This document shows, in pieces, positions 53,101 to 64,000 of a stretch of 64,000 nucleotides of DNA. How positions within the stretch are numbered: position 1 is the stretch's first letter; the number at the start of each line of letters is the position of its first letter. Below the pieces are notes generated by a model. That model was not told the DNA's origin and did not search any database. It was given only the letters and a program-made list of their open reading frames with translations. The stretch comes from Apus apus (Eukaryota > Chordata > Aves > Apodiformes > Apodidae). The position numbers and the translations under genes were made by a program. The stretch is taken from contig NC_067282.1 in the NCBI RefSeq assembly GCF_020740795.1, positions 152,444,858 through 152,508,857 of the forward strand, written 5' to 3'.

Positions 53101-56100
53101 CTTAAAAGTCCCATTTAGAACTTCCTTGAAGTTTTAATGCAGTGTCCTGTGACCAAGTGTGTTGGAGCTGTCCCTAGAAGGTTCCATTCACAAGATCGTA
53201 GAGAATTTCTCAACAGCATTTATAGAATTAGCCTGTATTGAGATGCTTGTGGTTACATTAATTGGTGCTCATTTTACTAAGATGCTACACTGACACTTGT
53301 CATATACATGGCAGAGTTCACTAAATGTTGCAGCAAAACCTGCAACACTTTCTTGTTTATGCAGTGCAGCTGAGCTGGAATACTTCACTGACAAAGCCTA
53401 CTTGGTGTACAAGGAGCAGAAAATGGGGAGGCAAGCTTACCACTTATTTTTTTAGCAACAGAACATTCTTCACGATCCTCGGTGGGCAGTCTCAGTTAAT
53501 AAACAGAGGACTGTTAAAACAGGAGCCTTAGAGGAAAAAAAAACCCACATGGATATCATGCTGGCTGCAACAGTGGTCTTACTGGTGTAGGCGCGTGCGT
53601 AGAGCACGTTGTCGAGCACAGCGTCGGGGTCAACGCTGAAGCGGTCAGCGATGTCGCGAAGACGGTCCGGCCGGCTGACGTTGCTCAAAGTTAAGGATTT
53701 TCTCTTTGAACATACCCTGCTCTGAAAATAATAAAGCTCCACTCCAAAACAGAACTGTGGAAAAACAACGAAGGATATTTCTTTTGATCCTAGAGAAGGC
53801 TGACTTTTCACGCAGTCCCACGCACCCTAAAGATAGTTTAGGGTATGGTGATTGTTTTGTGTTTAGAGTTTGAGGTGGGGAGTTTGACATATGGATATCT
53901 GTGCTCTAGGAATTTAGCTGTGAACAAAACCTATTTATACACAGTCTACCACAGATACGAAGTGTTAAAAATAGTGTTGGGTACTTAGATGAATTTCTCT
54001 TGAAGTAAATAGAAAAGCTGTTATCACCTGTGTCATTATGAAGAAGGCATATTAGATCTAAAAAAACCCACAACAAAACCAACCAACCAACCAAAAAAAA
54101 ACACAACCAAAAAACCCCAAACAGTTAAAATCTGTATCCTAACTCTAGTTTTTCCAGGTTGGATTACATCAAATTATGAAGAAAAAAGGGCCACTACACA
54201 ATGTGGTCTCCAGACTTTCTATGTCGGTTGTAATGTTTTACATGTATAAAGTTATCTGGAACCTCCTCCTTGCTTATAACAAAAGGAACTGTCTCTCCAG
54301 CTCATCCTACCTGTAGCTTTCAACAGTCCAAAAGATACAAAGTGTTTTCAGTATCAATGAAGATAATTTTTCCACCTGTATATCCATTTGGTCCTGGAAG
54401 CTGAGCTGTCACTACAGTGAATCATAGAAGATGAAAATGAAAAAGCAGGAAAAATACTGTCTTGCTCCCTCTATAATTGTTTTTAATGCATTATGAATGC
54501 TTATCCATATCACAGAGAACCAGCAGTTTTAATCAATGTGAAAATCAAGTCTTAATGCCAGCTTGAGGAGAAACTCAAGCCACTTTTCTCAATTGGGGAT
54601 CAGATGAGATTAAATGAGTGGTGTCAGAATTGCGTATTACTCAGTACCACCACTAAATCTGTATGTGTTCTATTGAAAATAGGTAAGGATATTATTAAGA
54701 GGTTCTTAGGCACAAAGCATCCTCTTAATCCTCTGCCCAAATGAATGCTATTGATTTAGTAGGGTTTTTTTTTCCAAGCTGTAATTCATATGATCAAAAA
54801 TTCTTTGGCTATGAATTTTTCCTGATATGTCAATAGTCACTGATTGCAGGTTTAGTCTCTCTGAAGTGAATAAGCTAAAATAATTCATTCAGTTGTAATC
54901 ACCCATACAAAAGGATATGATTCTGCTGACCATTACTGTACTAAATGGAAGAGGCCTTATTTTTCCAGAAGGTGCCACAATTCCCTTTACAATACAGGGT
55001 TCATTTAAAGGAATATTTGCCTATCCACTGTCTGGTAACTATATTCCAGCCGCATTAGGAGATTGGTTATTATTTACTGTCATTTACACATTGAGAGATA
55101 TCACTGGGAAATCAGAGTCCTGCTGTGTTTGGCACTGCTGAATACAGTGACTGCCAAAATCTTTGTTTATCCGGTTACTGTCAGCCAGTAGTATCCTTTC
55201 AGTGCCCTTTCAGAATGTCATATTCAGCAGAACCCCTTGCAACCAGGAAATTAAAAGAGTTGCTAAGAAAGAATCCTGCCTGTGCCCTTTTCTGGACAAT
55301 GCTTCTGTCTACCTGTAACCCATATTTGTGCTTAGCTTTTCTAAATGGTGGCGTTTCACTGGTTTCTCTAAGACAGTCTATTATCTTAGAGACATAGAAC
55401 CATGAATGGTTTGGGTTGGAAGGGACCTTAAAATCCATTTAGTTCCAGCCCCCCTTTATGGGCAAGAACACCTCCCACTGGACCAGGTTGCTCCAAGCCC
55501 CATCCAACCTGACCTTGAACACTTCCAGGGAGGCGGCAGCCGCAGCTTCTCTGGGCAACCTGTGCCAGTGTCTCACCACCCTCATAATGAAGAATTTCTT
55601 CCTAATGTCTAATCTAAATCTCCCATCTTCCAGTTTTAATCCATTACCCCTACACACCCTTGTAAAAAGACCCTCCCCAGCTTTCCTGTAGCCCCTTTGG
55701 GTACTGGAAGGCCACTATGTGGTCTCCCCTGAGCTTTCTCTTATCCAGAAAAAAAAAAAGGGGAAAAATAATAATAAAAAAAGAATCTTCTCTCTCCTTG
55801 TGGCAAAACTTACACTGATATGAGCACTATTAAAAAGTAATAATTTATATGAGATCTCTATTCAAAGACAATTAGTGGAGGTAAGAGTCACCAGGTCTGT
55901 TTCACTGTATTTCTAGATTCTGGTTTGTGTTTAATTCTGGTATAGTTGTAAATATACTGGGAAGAAACTGCTCCCTGCTTTAAGGCAGTGCACCTACCAC
56001 AAAGGGTGTGTGATAGCTGGGTTTTGCCTGTCCGGAACTCTGTTAAATAAAGAAGACCAACAAAAAAAACAAGTCAGGGTTTCTTTTTCTGAGTTTGCCA

Positions 56101-59100
56101 GATTCAGGAGTTACTGCAGTGAGAAACACTCTCAATTACAAAATTCACCTCTATCTCTACCTTTTTACATCATTTAACCCAAATTTACAGATCATATTCT
56201 GTGCAGTAGAAATGTGTCACATAAAAAGCAAACTCTGAAATGCTCTCACATTATCATACTTGACTGCTGGGAATTTTTTTTTCTTTTCTCTGTAGAAGTC
56301 AAATACCACATGGCATCTGTGAAGAAGTGTTAATTGAGGTGTGGGGGTGGGAAGAAATGGTGGATTCCACTGACCTGGCCCAGTTTCATTTTCAGTAAAA
56401 TGATCAAGGAGAAGCTTTTGAGTTCATTAACCGCATTATATCAAGCCATGTCAGTCTGCAGTTCATCTTTTCTAAAGAATATTGTGGTTTACAAACTCTT
56501 ATTTATTACCAGAGTGTTCATCACTAGCTGATAAAATTTACTATAGTAGTAGCTTAACTGTAATTTCAAAATCTTATATAAAATGCAGTGTATCCTGTGT
56601 GTGCATAAATAAAATTACTTTTATGGCAGTTTTGTTACTGGAAAGGAACAGAGACTGATTCCAGGAAATCTTCCCTGTGGGACAAGTTAGTGTTAATGAT
56701 GTCATGTTGTACAGAATCAGTATGTCCCAGGTCTGATGATTACTCAGCTCAAACTTAGTCTGCAAGCAAATGAAGGAGGAAAAAAAGGAAAACAGTAAGA
56801 TAAATGAATTCTTTCTTCTTACAGTCATGCAAGTACTCATGACTACAACTTGATCAATTTCTTAGAAGAGAGCTTGATTTAAAATCTGAACTAAGTTGCA
56901 ATTCTTTGTTCAGTGATACTCATTTAACATTTTTTTCTCACCTCCAAAGGCCTCAGTGATTGCCATGCTTTCAATCCCACCACCCAGAAGTTTACTAAAG
57001 AAAGGGAGAGAATATTATATAGTTAAACTCACAAGAGGAAAGTAAAACAGAGAAATTCTGGCTACTTTAAGAAAAGTTGTTTCTGCCCAAAACCCCTCAC
57101 TTGATGCATTAAATGCAGAACACTAAATGATCACTAATTCATAAAGATTCAACTTGGTCTCAATGTTCCTTTCTGTGTGCAAGTGAAAGATCTGAATAAA
57201 TTATCACTGAAAAGAAGGGAGAAAATACCTTTGAAAATATAATATTCCATAAAAATATCTAAAGCAAGGTCTTGAAGACTTACAGTTTCAACCTGAGTCC
57301 TGCAGGTTGCTTTGAATAGATAAAAAAAAATGTGATAGGCTTGGGATTTCTGGATGCAAACTTCTGATTATTTAGAATGGCTGTACAAAGTCCAGTTTCC
57401 CCTGGTTTTGTTGTTTACTGATGCAGGCAGCTTTGAGCCAGCACTAGCTCCAAATGCAAGGTAACCTACATGTCCTAGCTGAGTATTTGTTCCTTTATAC
57501 TTCTGTGTCTCATTAAAGACAATAAATATGATTACTGAAAAAAAGAAAAAAATTGGACTAAGGGGGGATTTAAGTAGAGATCAGCTTACTCAAATTCCTG
57601 GCTCCCAGTGGTAATATGAAATACCATCTTCCGTTTTTCACTGTACTCAAAGGCAGTCAGGAAGCCTGGTTCCTAAGGAAGACCATAGAGAACAAGAGAA
57701 GTTTGTTTTAGCTTTAACCTGAAGCCAAAGTGCAATATACCATATAAATATCCCTCTCCACACTAGCCTCATTTACACAGGTTGGGTAGGAGAAGCACCA
57801 CAGCATTAGTCTGGTTGCTGTACAGTATCAAAGTATTATTCCTTTAGGGTAATGAGCAGAATAGTTTTCAAAATCATCTTGATGATGTGGTGAAAAAAAT
57901 CTGTGAAGAGAAATGTTGCACAACATTTTTGAGAGGCCAGCATAAGTTTTAAGTATCAGGAAAGGGACTGGCTTACAATAAGCTTGTTTGCAGCTTCTTT
58001 AATCTTGTCCACTTTGGCCTCTGAAAGCCCTTTCACATTGCACAGTGCCCGCCTCGTGGTCATCTGAATTCCTTTAATTGTGCAGATCCCAACTGACTTC
58101 AGTTTTTTAATATCTGCTACATTCTGTGAAGAAAGTTTTCTTCCATGAGTACTCATGACAGTTAACAACTAAACCGTGAATATTTGAAACACATTTTATT
58201 ATACGTTTATGGTTAATTGTGCCAGTCTTTCTAGATCCAGGCTGGTAGTAGGGAAACAGCAGGGATTATTTCAGATAGCGTGGAGCCCACCATACTAAAC
58301 TCTGTAACACTCAATCTGTCCTTGCTCCCTTAGCGCAGATAATCTGTAAACAAGATAATCTCATCATGGATTATTGGGAGCTGGCTCGCAAGGACTGCCA
58401 GAACTGCTGCACTGTTTCTGCATGTTCACAGCGTGTCCAGTTTAAAGCAAATGTGTCCTCCAGATCTGACCGACACTTTGGGCTGGAGTGAATTTACTAG
58501 TTTTTCATAAATTGTGTACAGCATGACCTCAGTAAGTGCCCTACAGACAGATTTTGCCTCCTCTCACCTCATTTTATGATTCTGACATCACTGGAAACAT
58601 AAAGGCAAGTAACAGATTACTCACAAGAAGACATACCATGTGACAAGTTTGGGATAATACTTCAATTTACCATTTCCAGGCAAGATTTTTCCTTGAAAAA
58701 AACTATGAAGTTGATGTATCATCTATTTATCTGGAGCGTGTGGGTGCATATGACATAAGAACGGAGGGGGTCTAGGTTAGAAATTAGTCATGTTCATTGG
58801 GAAGCTTATTTCTCATTCAGTGATGTGGTTTTTGATTATTACATTAACAGAGATGGATAAAATCGGTCACGAATAAAAATTACTCTTCCACCCCAAAAAA
58901 TATAATAACCAGCAATATAAAAAGAATCAAGTGGTTTTATTGTATTTTCCTATTAAGACAACAGAATACTGCTGCAAAGAGCTTTTTCTGTAGACCAAAA
59001 TTTAAAAAGTGTTACCCTGCTTCTGCATTTCTTCAGTGGCTCTGTCTTCCTGGTCACATCAGCCTCAAGGCTGTTCTGCATTACAAGTCTTTGTGTGGTA

Positions 59101-62100
59101 GACCCAGTTACAGAAGTCCTTGTTCTCTCCCTCAGATACACCTCTCACCAACAGCTTATGTACCAACCAAGGTCCTAGGACATATACCTCCTCAGACTAT
59201 AGTTCAGTAGTTCAACAAGACAGACATTGAGGTGCTGGCATCTGTCCAAAGAAGGGCAAGGTGCCAGAGAAGGGTCTAGAGCAGAAAGCTTACAAGGAGC
59301 ATCTGAGGGAGCTGGGGTTGTTTAGTGTGGAGAAAAGGAAGCTGAGGGGAGGCCTCATTGGTCTCTACACCTACGTGAAAGGAGGAAGCAGTGAGGTGGG
59401 GGGTTGGTCTCTTCTCCCAGGTAACAAGTGACAGAACAAGAGGAAATGGCCTCAGGTTGTGCCAGGGGAGATTTAGATTGGATATTAGGAAAAAAACCCT
59501 TCCCTGAAAGGCTTGTCAGGCACTGGAATGGGCTTCCCAGGGAAGTGGTGGAGTCACCATCCCTGGAGGTGTTTTAATAGCCTTGTAGACGTGGTGCTTA
59601 GGGACCTGGTTTAGTGGTAGACTTGGCAGTGCTGGGTTAATGGTTGAACTTGATGATCTTAAAGGTCTTTTCCAACCAAAATGATTCTGTGGTTCTGTGA
59701 ATACTGTGAAGTGTTCAGCAGTACTCCTGGCTTAACATACTGACATTCCTGCCCCCTTAACACCAGCTGCTTGTCCTGATCCTTTACCTTAATGTTGCAG
59801 CCCTCTCCCTGAGGTGGGAAAGGGAGCAGGCAGAGAATTTACAAACAAAAAAAAGAAAACCACATGTTTTGATGTGGTAATTTTTTGACGAACTGATTCA
59901 CAAATCCAGTTCACAGCGTGACTACAAAAGCAGATGTGCCAGGAGAAGGGACAGCATGCTCCGAGGGCAGGAACATTCAGCAAAGTCTTGGGGTCACAGC
60001 ACCTTAATTCCTACCAAACACTTCTGAACTTCAAACCACAGCCTAGGTTGTGCTAATCTGACTCTCTTTGTGGCTGCACCATCAGATCTAGGAAATATTT
60101 CTCTCTCTGCTCCTAGGAAAACCTTTCTAATCCCACAAAAAATATTTATTTAAGCAAATGAATCCAACAGATATGGATCATTGTATGTTCACACGAAGAT
60201 TTTAACTGTGAGAGCTGAGAAGAAAAGCTTTTCCTGGGATGTGGTAATAACCACAGGAAAAAGAAAAGGAGCAGGAAACCCTTACTAAATCAGAAGAACA
60301 GCCTAAGTAATTATTCTTTATTTTCAAGATCTTTCATGCCTTAGTATCATTCTCTGCATACCATGCTTCATTTAATATTGACAGGCTCATACAGCTCCCT
60401 TACAGCTCACAAGGTCACCCTCTTTGGTCAAATTGTTGTATTTTTAACACAATAATTTGTGCATTTTTCCTATGTTGCCCCACAGTTAGAGCTCCTGCCC
60501 TCGTGATTCTTCTTCAGAACTCTCTTTAAAGCTGTCAGTGAATTGCCAGTAAAAAAATGTTGCAAACAATTACACTGCTGACACGCTAAGCCCAGTAACT
60601 CTAGTGCTGACTAACACTGTCTCAATGTGTCTGTGTCCTCCTCATCTATACCCATTTGCAGTAATTTGTGCTAGAGTTAAGTCTTCCATTATTTCAGGCA
60701 AACCCAGCTTCTTATTCTGCTTCTGTAACACTGAACCTAATAAGAATCATAGAGTCATAGGGGTTGGAAGGGACCTCTAAAGATCAAGTCAAACCCCCCT
60801 GCTGCAGCAGGAACCCCTAGGGCAGGTCACACAGGAACATGACCAAATGGGTCTTGAAGTCTCCAGAGAAGGAGACTCCACAACCTCTCTGGGCAGCCTT
60901 TTCCAATGCTCTGTCACCCTCACAGTAAAGAAATTTTTCCTCATGTTGAGGTGGAACTTCCTGTGTTACAGCTTGGTGCCATTTCCCCTAGTCCTATCAC
61001 AGGGCACCACTGAAAAGAGACCAGCCCATTCTTGACATCCACCCTTCAGATATTTATAGACATTAATAAAGTCCCCTCTTAGTCTTCTTTTCTCAAGGCC
61101 CTCATAAGCCAGACTCCTAGATAAGCATATAATATTAATGATTCAAATAAAGAGGTGATATTAATGCAATAACAATTATTATATTACAATGATTATATGA
61201 ATTAATATTTAATGAAGAAAATGAACCACTTATTTCTCTTACTGCTAATACTTTCCTCACTCCCACTCTATCCCCTTCACCAGTATGATGGAAATAGTCT
61301 AACAGCAATTGTCACAGTGTAATTTCAGAGGCACCAGAAATGCAGGAGTAATTACAAAGATTGGCAGGAACAGGAAGTAATCTATCACACAGTTTTCAAA
61401 TAAATTAGCACATTGTTGGTTTTTCAAGAGTGCTGGGCGCTAAATACTTTGAATATCTTGCCACTTTATTTAGGAATCTGACAGGAATGAGATTTTCTGC
61501 AAACCTGTCTTATCACCAAAGGCAACATTTCTCTACACATGACTGATTTAGAATGTATTGCAAGAAAGAAATTCAGTTACTTGTGTCAATGTATAAATGC
61601 TTTTGGAGAAATGACCTTACAGTAGCTTTATGTGATAAAGTCATTGCTAATACTTACAATTCCATGCTTTTGTAGCAGGTCAATATCCTGAAAAAATGAT
61701 TCCTGAAAAAATAGCAGAAAAAAAGAAAAAAAGCCTTTTCTTGTAATTACACCTATTTCACTATGTGTCTGTTTTGAATTTGTAAACATTTACATTATTT
61801 TCCCTAATAATACATAACTTGTTGCACTGCCCAAATAAGAAAAGCCACAGTGAGACAAAAAGGCCTACACATTTCCTATCCCCTTCTTCATAAACTGTAT
61901 TTTCACAGGCAAGTCATCCTCTGCTGTGCTAATAACACTTGTGTTATCATCATCATCTTGATTCCTTCTGCCACAGTTCCTCAGGCTTTTCAGGCTGATG
62001 ACCATTGCTTGGAAACATAAAACTGATAGTCCCCTTGCATTTAACATAGAAGTCTAAAATACAAGTAAATAATGATAATCCCATTAAAAACTGTGCATAG

Positions 62101-62386
62101 TTTTGAAAGGTTAATGTTGAGCACTTGAAGAGCAAGGCTGTACAGGGACTAATAGAACAAGATTTTCTCAGCATTAGACTGGAACAAAATTTTAAAAGCA
62201 TTTAACTCCCTGATGGTCTTTGGGGACCTCCTGCCTCTCCTTGGATTTCATAATACTATCAAAATACCTTCAAACAAGGTATTTTGCACCTATTTTCTGC
62301 ACTTATTTTCCAATTAACCATAAGTTTACCTCATCATCATGGTATCCTGGTTCTTCTTGGACTACTTGGTCCTCCATGGCCTTCAT
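50108..62386 (-). CDS. DMC1: Meiotic recombinase DMC1
   Basis: RecA/RAD51-family ATPase that forms filaments on resected DNA at meiotic double-strand breaks and carries out strand exchange between homologues. Thirteen coding exons sum to 1029 bases, 342 residues (human 340; the N-terminus here is MKAMEDQVV against human MKEDQVV). Helix-hairpin-helix domain about 20-83, Walker A GEFRTGKT 128-135, Walker B LLIID 221-225, then [16 protein letters not shown], loop regions [20 protein letters not shown] and the C-terminus [19 protein letters not shown]1 not RAD51 by [22 protein letters not shown] and the tail. All introns GT-AG. Expected to be germline-specific. Confidence 0.97.
50855..50971 (-). 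CDS. DMC1: DMC1 exon 12
   Basis: Residues 281-319 plus two bases: [39 protein letters not shown]. Acceptor taacttag, donor gtaaat. Confidence 0.95.
51516..51576 (-). CDS. DMC1: DMC1 exon 11
   Basis: Residues 261-280 plus two bases: [20 protein letters not shown], reaching the L2 DNA-binding loop. Acceptor ctattgcag, donor gtaaga. Confidence 0.95.
52440..52554 (-). CDS. DMC1: DMC1 exon 10
   Basis: Residues 223-260 plus one base: [38 protein letters not shown]. Walker B aspartate D225. Acceptor caatgcag, donor gtaagg. Confidence 0.96.
52654..52727 (-). CDS. DMC1: DMC1 exon 9
   Basis: Residues 198-222: [25 protein letters not shown], ending at Walker B. Acceptor cccaccag, donor gtacaa (weak). 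Confidence 0.95.
53583..53674 (-). CDS. DMC1: DMC1 exon 8 (CpG-rich)
   Basis: Residues 167-197 plus one base: [20 protein letters not shown] to YARAYT. About 66% GC with about 15 CpGs in 92 bases, quite unlike the AT-rich exons and introns around it. SVDPDA replaces NVDHDA of human. The acceptor gcaacgtcag has a poor pyrimidine tract; donor gtaaga. Confidence 0.94.
54055..54122 (+). repeat. A/C-rich simple repeat in DMC1 intron 7
   Basis: Degenerate AACC/CCAA units with A runs, between DMC1 exons 7 and 8. Confidence 0.7.
54339..54411 (-). CDS. DMC1: DMC1 exon 7
   Basis: Residues 143-166 plus two bases: [25 protein letters not shown]. Acceptor cactgtag, donor gtatct (weak). Confidence 0.94.
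55389..55750 (-). mobile_element. CR1 LINE 3' fragment in DMC1 intron 6
   Basis: Reverse-oriented relative to plus, hence sense to DMC1. Blocks GAATGGTTTGGGTTGGAAGG, CACCTCCCACTGGACCAGG, CTTGAACACTTCCAGGGAGG and CCCTCCCCAGCTTTCC are well kept, so it is a young subtype like the copies at 6.7 and 63.4 kb. The open frames over it are CR1-derived. Confidence 0.92.
55998..56039 (-). CDS. DMC1: DMC1 exon 6
   Basis: Forty-two bases, [14 protein letters not shown] plus one base; holds the Walker A lysine K134 and T135. Acceptor tatttaacag, donor gtaggt. Confidence 0.95.
56942..56994 (-). CDS. DMC1: DMC1 exon 5
   Basis: Residues 111-128 plus one base: [18 protein letters not shown], leading into Walker A. 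Acceptor actttag, donor gtgaga. Confidence 0.95.
57590..57672 (-). CDS. DMC1: DMC1 exon 4
   Basis: Residues 84-110 plus two bases: [27 protein letters not shown]. Acceptor cttccttag, donor gtaagc. Confidence 0.95.
57977..58123 (-). CDS. DMC1: DMC1 exon 3
   Basis: Residues 35-83, [18 protein letters not shown] to EAANKLI, the DNA-binding helix-hairpin-helix. Acceptor cttcacag, donor gtaagc. Confidence 0.95.
59225..59705 (+). mobile_element. CR1 LINE 3' portion in DMC1 intron 2
   Basis: Plus-oriented CR1: GAGGTGCTGGCATCTGTCCA region, GGAGCTGGGGTTGTTTAGTG, GAGGGGAGGCCTCATTGG, GGCAGTGCTGGGTTAATGG and GATCTTAAAGGTCTTTTCC, ending with ATGATTCTGTGGTTCTGTGA, the 8-base tail repeat. The 3' end is intact; the 5' side is truncated. 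Antisense to DMC1. Confidence 0.93.
60743..61118 (-). mobile_element. CR1 LINE 3' fragment in DMC1 intron 2
   Basis: Minus-oriented CR1 of another subtype: AATCATAGAGTCATAGGGGTTG, GAAGGAGACTCCACAACCTC, TGTTGAGGTGGAACTTCCTG, and the CCCTCTTAGTCTTCTTTTCT segment. About 1.0 kb from the plus-oriented copy at 59.2-59.7 kb, in opposite orientation. Confidence 0.92.
61658..61702 (-). CDS. DMC1: DMC1 exon 2
   Basis: Fifteen codons, [15 protein letters not shown], the start of the helix-hairpin-helix domain. Acceptor attttttcag, donor gtaagt. Found by family alignment. Confidence 0.94.
62330..62386 (-). CDS. DMC1: DMC1 coding exon 1
   Basis: Codes [19 protein letters not shown], donor gtaaac, phase 0. 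A second ATG three codons in (MEDQVV) could also start. A good acceptor (ttccctgcag) lies just upstream, so this exon probably runs 62330-62417 with 31 bases of 5' UTR. Confidence 0.93.
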
Positions 62387-62417
62387 TGTGAAAGAGCAGG
62401 CAATAAATTAGTGATCA
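62387..62417 (-). other. DMC1: DMC1 5' UTR part of the start exon
   Basis: Thirty-one bases between the acceptor acatttccctgcag and the ATG. This acceptor is strong and implies at least one noncoding exon upstream, as in human DMC1. Confidence 0.55.
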
Positions 62418-63316
62418 CTGCAGGGAAATGTAAACAAAGATAGTATTGGGGTGGCAATAAATTAAAAAATGACTGTAAAAGGACTTTTAAGAAGTCCTTG
62501 AACTACAGAACCTTCTCAGTGTGCCATCACATACAGATTTAAACTTCCACTCTGCTTCCAACTCTTTTTACCAGACTAAAAGAAGAAAATCTACTGTGTT
62601 ACTCTCAGATGAACAGGTTTGGCTAGAAAGGGTTTAAATGGAGTCCCTTTTGTTAGTATTTAACAGAAATATGACTATAAAATAAGTTGTTTCCATTTCA
62701 GAACGCTGACAATTATGGAATGAGAAATCATGCCTTCTCATCATGCCTTATATAAGAACAATAATTACAGCAAAACATTAATTAAGAAAATATTTGAAGA
62801 AATTAAAAAACCATCTTTGCTTCAAATACTGAAAGAAGAAAAACAGGTAATGCAAAAGGCATTACAATGGTGTTACAATCCCCTCCTCCATGAACAATAT
62901 CCTCCTGAAATCGATATAATCCTGCACTCCAGGCACAGCTGAAGAAGTCATGGGATCATTCTCCCACTCCCCATCCTTAGGCAATTGGCATCCCACAGCC
63001 GAAAAACGAGGCAGACCCAGGCCTGTGCCTTCCTGCAGGCTAGGAGGGAAAACGCAGAAATTATACCACACCCGACTGAAAGCTTTAGGGATGAGCAAAA
63101 TCCTCCTGTTTAGTGGAGAAACCTCCTGCTGCTGGTACGTTGGCACACCGAAGACCCAGAGCCACCGCTGCCTGCAGTGAACCAGGTAACAGGGTGAAAG
63201 TCTGAGACAACACAGCAAATCTGTGAAGAAACAAGGATCTTAGCGAGGAAGCACAAACACGGTTGGGCCACCCCGGGTGCCCCGACCCTGCTGTTACCAC
63301 CCCAGGAGCTACTCAC
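62418..63316. other. Probable DMC1 first intron
   Basis: No coding exon recognised on either strand. Lies between the start-exon acceptor and the candidate exon-1 donor at 63316. Overlapping minus-strand frames at 62.86-63.3 kb have no family signature. Confidence 0.4.
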
Positions 63317-63361
63317 TAGGATGGGTGAGCAAGACCTGCGCGCTACACTCCTTTCAACAAA
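63317..63361 (-). other. DMC1: Candidate noncoding exon 1 of DMC1
   Basis: On the minus strand a consensus donor CCTA|gtgagt has its exon edge at 63317, preceded by a short CpG-bearing stretch (GTAGCGCGCAGG). It fits as the donor for the acceptor at 62418. A CR1 copy starts immediately upstream. Splicing is inferred, not shown. Confidence 0.3.
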
Positions 63362-63622
63362 TCACAAAATAATGGAATGGTTTGGGTTGGGAGGGACCTT
63401 AAAGGTCATCTAGTCCCAACCCCCCTGCCATGGGCAGGGACACCTCCCATCAGACCAGACTGCTCAGAGCCCCATCCAGCCTGGTCCTGAACGCTTCCAG
63501 GGAGGGGGCTTCCACAACTTCCCTGGGCAGCCTGTTCCAGTGTCTCACAGTGAAAAATTTCCTCCTAATGTCCAACCTAAATCTACCCTCCTCCAGTTTA
63601 AAGCCACTTCCCAGTACAGACT
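63362..63622 (-). mobile_element. CR1 LINE 3' fragment at the DMC1 5' side
   Basis: Minus-oriented, well-preserved CR1: GGAATGGTTTGGGTTGGGAG, CACCTCCCATCAGACCAG, GGGCAGCCTGTTCCAGTGTC and TCCTCCTAATGTCCAACC. The 113-residue minus open frame over 63450-63791 is derived from it. Confidence 0.92.
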
Positions 63623-63837
63623 GTCGGTGTGACAAGGACCAGGCCCCAGCACGTGGCAGGTTTTGAACTGCCAGGAACGTGGAAGCTGACGTGACTGGAG
63701 CGGAATTCGTGCCCCACATGAGGGGCAGGAGAAGCTCTGACCTGCCCCGAGGGGTGCCCTGGTGGAATTTCACGTCTGTTGTCAGAGGCAAATAAATGAT
63801 TAATCATGTATCAACACAGGGATCTATTTGGCTTTTC

Positions 63838-64000
63838 CTCCCCAGCCGCCCTTTCAGGGGGCGCAAATCCCCGTTCCCAAAGGGCGAAGCACCACAGAAC
63901 TCCCCTCCCCCCCCCCGGGCGGGGCACAAACGTTCCCCATCGAAATCACAACCACCGCGGAAACGCAGCTGGTTTCCCGGGCCCCTCCGGGAGCGCCGGG
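63838..64000. promoter_or_regulatory. Edge of a CpG-rich region
   Basis: CpG content rises sharply to the window end, with a GC-box (GGGCGGGGC, near 63916) and a C-run. It is probably the start of a CpG island promoter lying mostly outside the window, either for DMC1 or for the next gene. Confidence 0.5.

Noticed and set aside
58124-58168. Start of DMC1 at an ATG-like codon before exon 3
   Set aside because: The upstream residues are intron; the acceptor and the family alignment place the exon edge at 58123 and the true start at 62386.
63450-63791. 113-residue minus-strand open frame
   Set aside because: Derived from the CR1 3' end; the same translated words occur in the copy at 55.4 kb.

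Overview
The window is vertebrate nuclear DNA, almost certainly from a bird. Genes have introns with GT-AG splice sites, and at least nine truncated CR1 LINE copies are present. Several CR1 copies end in the ATTCTATGA-like tail typical of avian CR1, and no Alu or L1 is seen. The gene order KCNJ4 - KDELR3 - DDX17 - DMC1, with the orientations found here, matches a conserved tetrapod block (human 22q13). The species cannot be named from the sequence.

Layout: KCNJ4 (inward-rectifier K+ channel Kir2.3, minus strand) has its 3' UTR at about 0.9-1.86 kb and its main coding exon at 1.86-3.19 kb. A tiny upstream coding exon at 4.5 kb gives the channel a Kir2.1-like N-terminus. From 4.6 to 20 kb lies gene-free, GC-rich, probably regulatory sequence: CR1 fragments, a GATG microsatellite, X-box-like motifs and a candidate noncoding first exon for KCNJ4 near 12.3 kb. 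KDELR3 (plus strand, five coding exons, 20.5-26.2 kb) encodes a 214-residue KDEL receptor and has a UPR-type element upstream. DDX17 (minus strand, 13 coding exons, 29.5-47.0 kb) encodes a 655-residue p72 DEAD-box helicase and starts in a strong CpG island. An in-frame CTG 75 codons upstream could give the longer p82-type form. KDELR3 and DDX17 are convergent, with poly(A) signals only tens of bases apart. DMC1 (minus strand, 13 coding exons, 50.1-62.4 kb) encodes the 342-residue meiotic recombinase. The window ends at the edge of another CpG-rich region.

All four coding sequences were rebuilt exon by exon. Every junction is GT-AG, phases match, and the summed lengths are multiples of three (KCNJ4 1353, KDELR3 645, DDX17 1968, DMC1 1029 bases). 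The four genes are functionally unrelated (neuronal K+ channel, ER retrieval receptor, RNA helicase, meiotic recombinase); their adjacency is ancestral synteny. No new multi-gene system was found. The best leads are the KCNJ4 N-terminal micro-exon with a possible internal promoter, the DDX17 CTG start and a possible poison exon, a CpG-saturated DMC1 exon, and the overlapping KDELR3/DDX17 3' ends.
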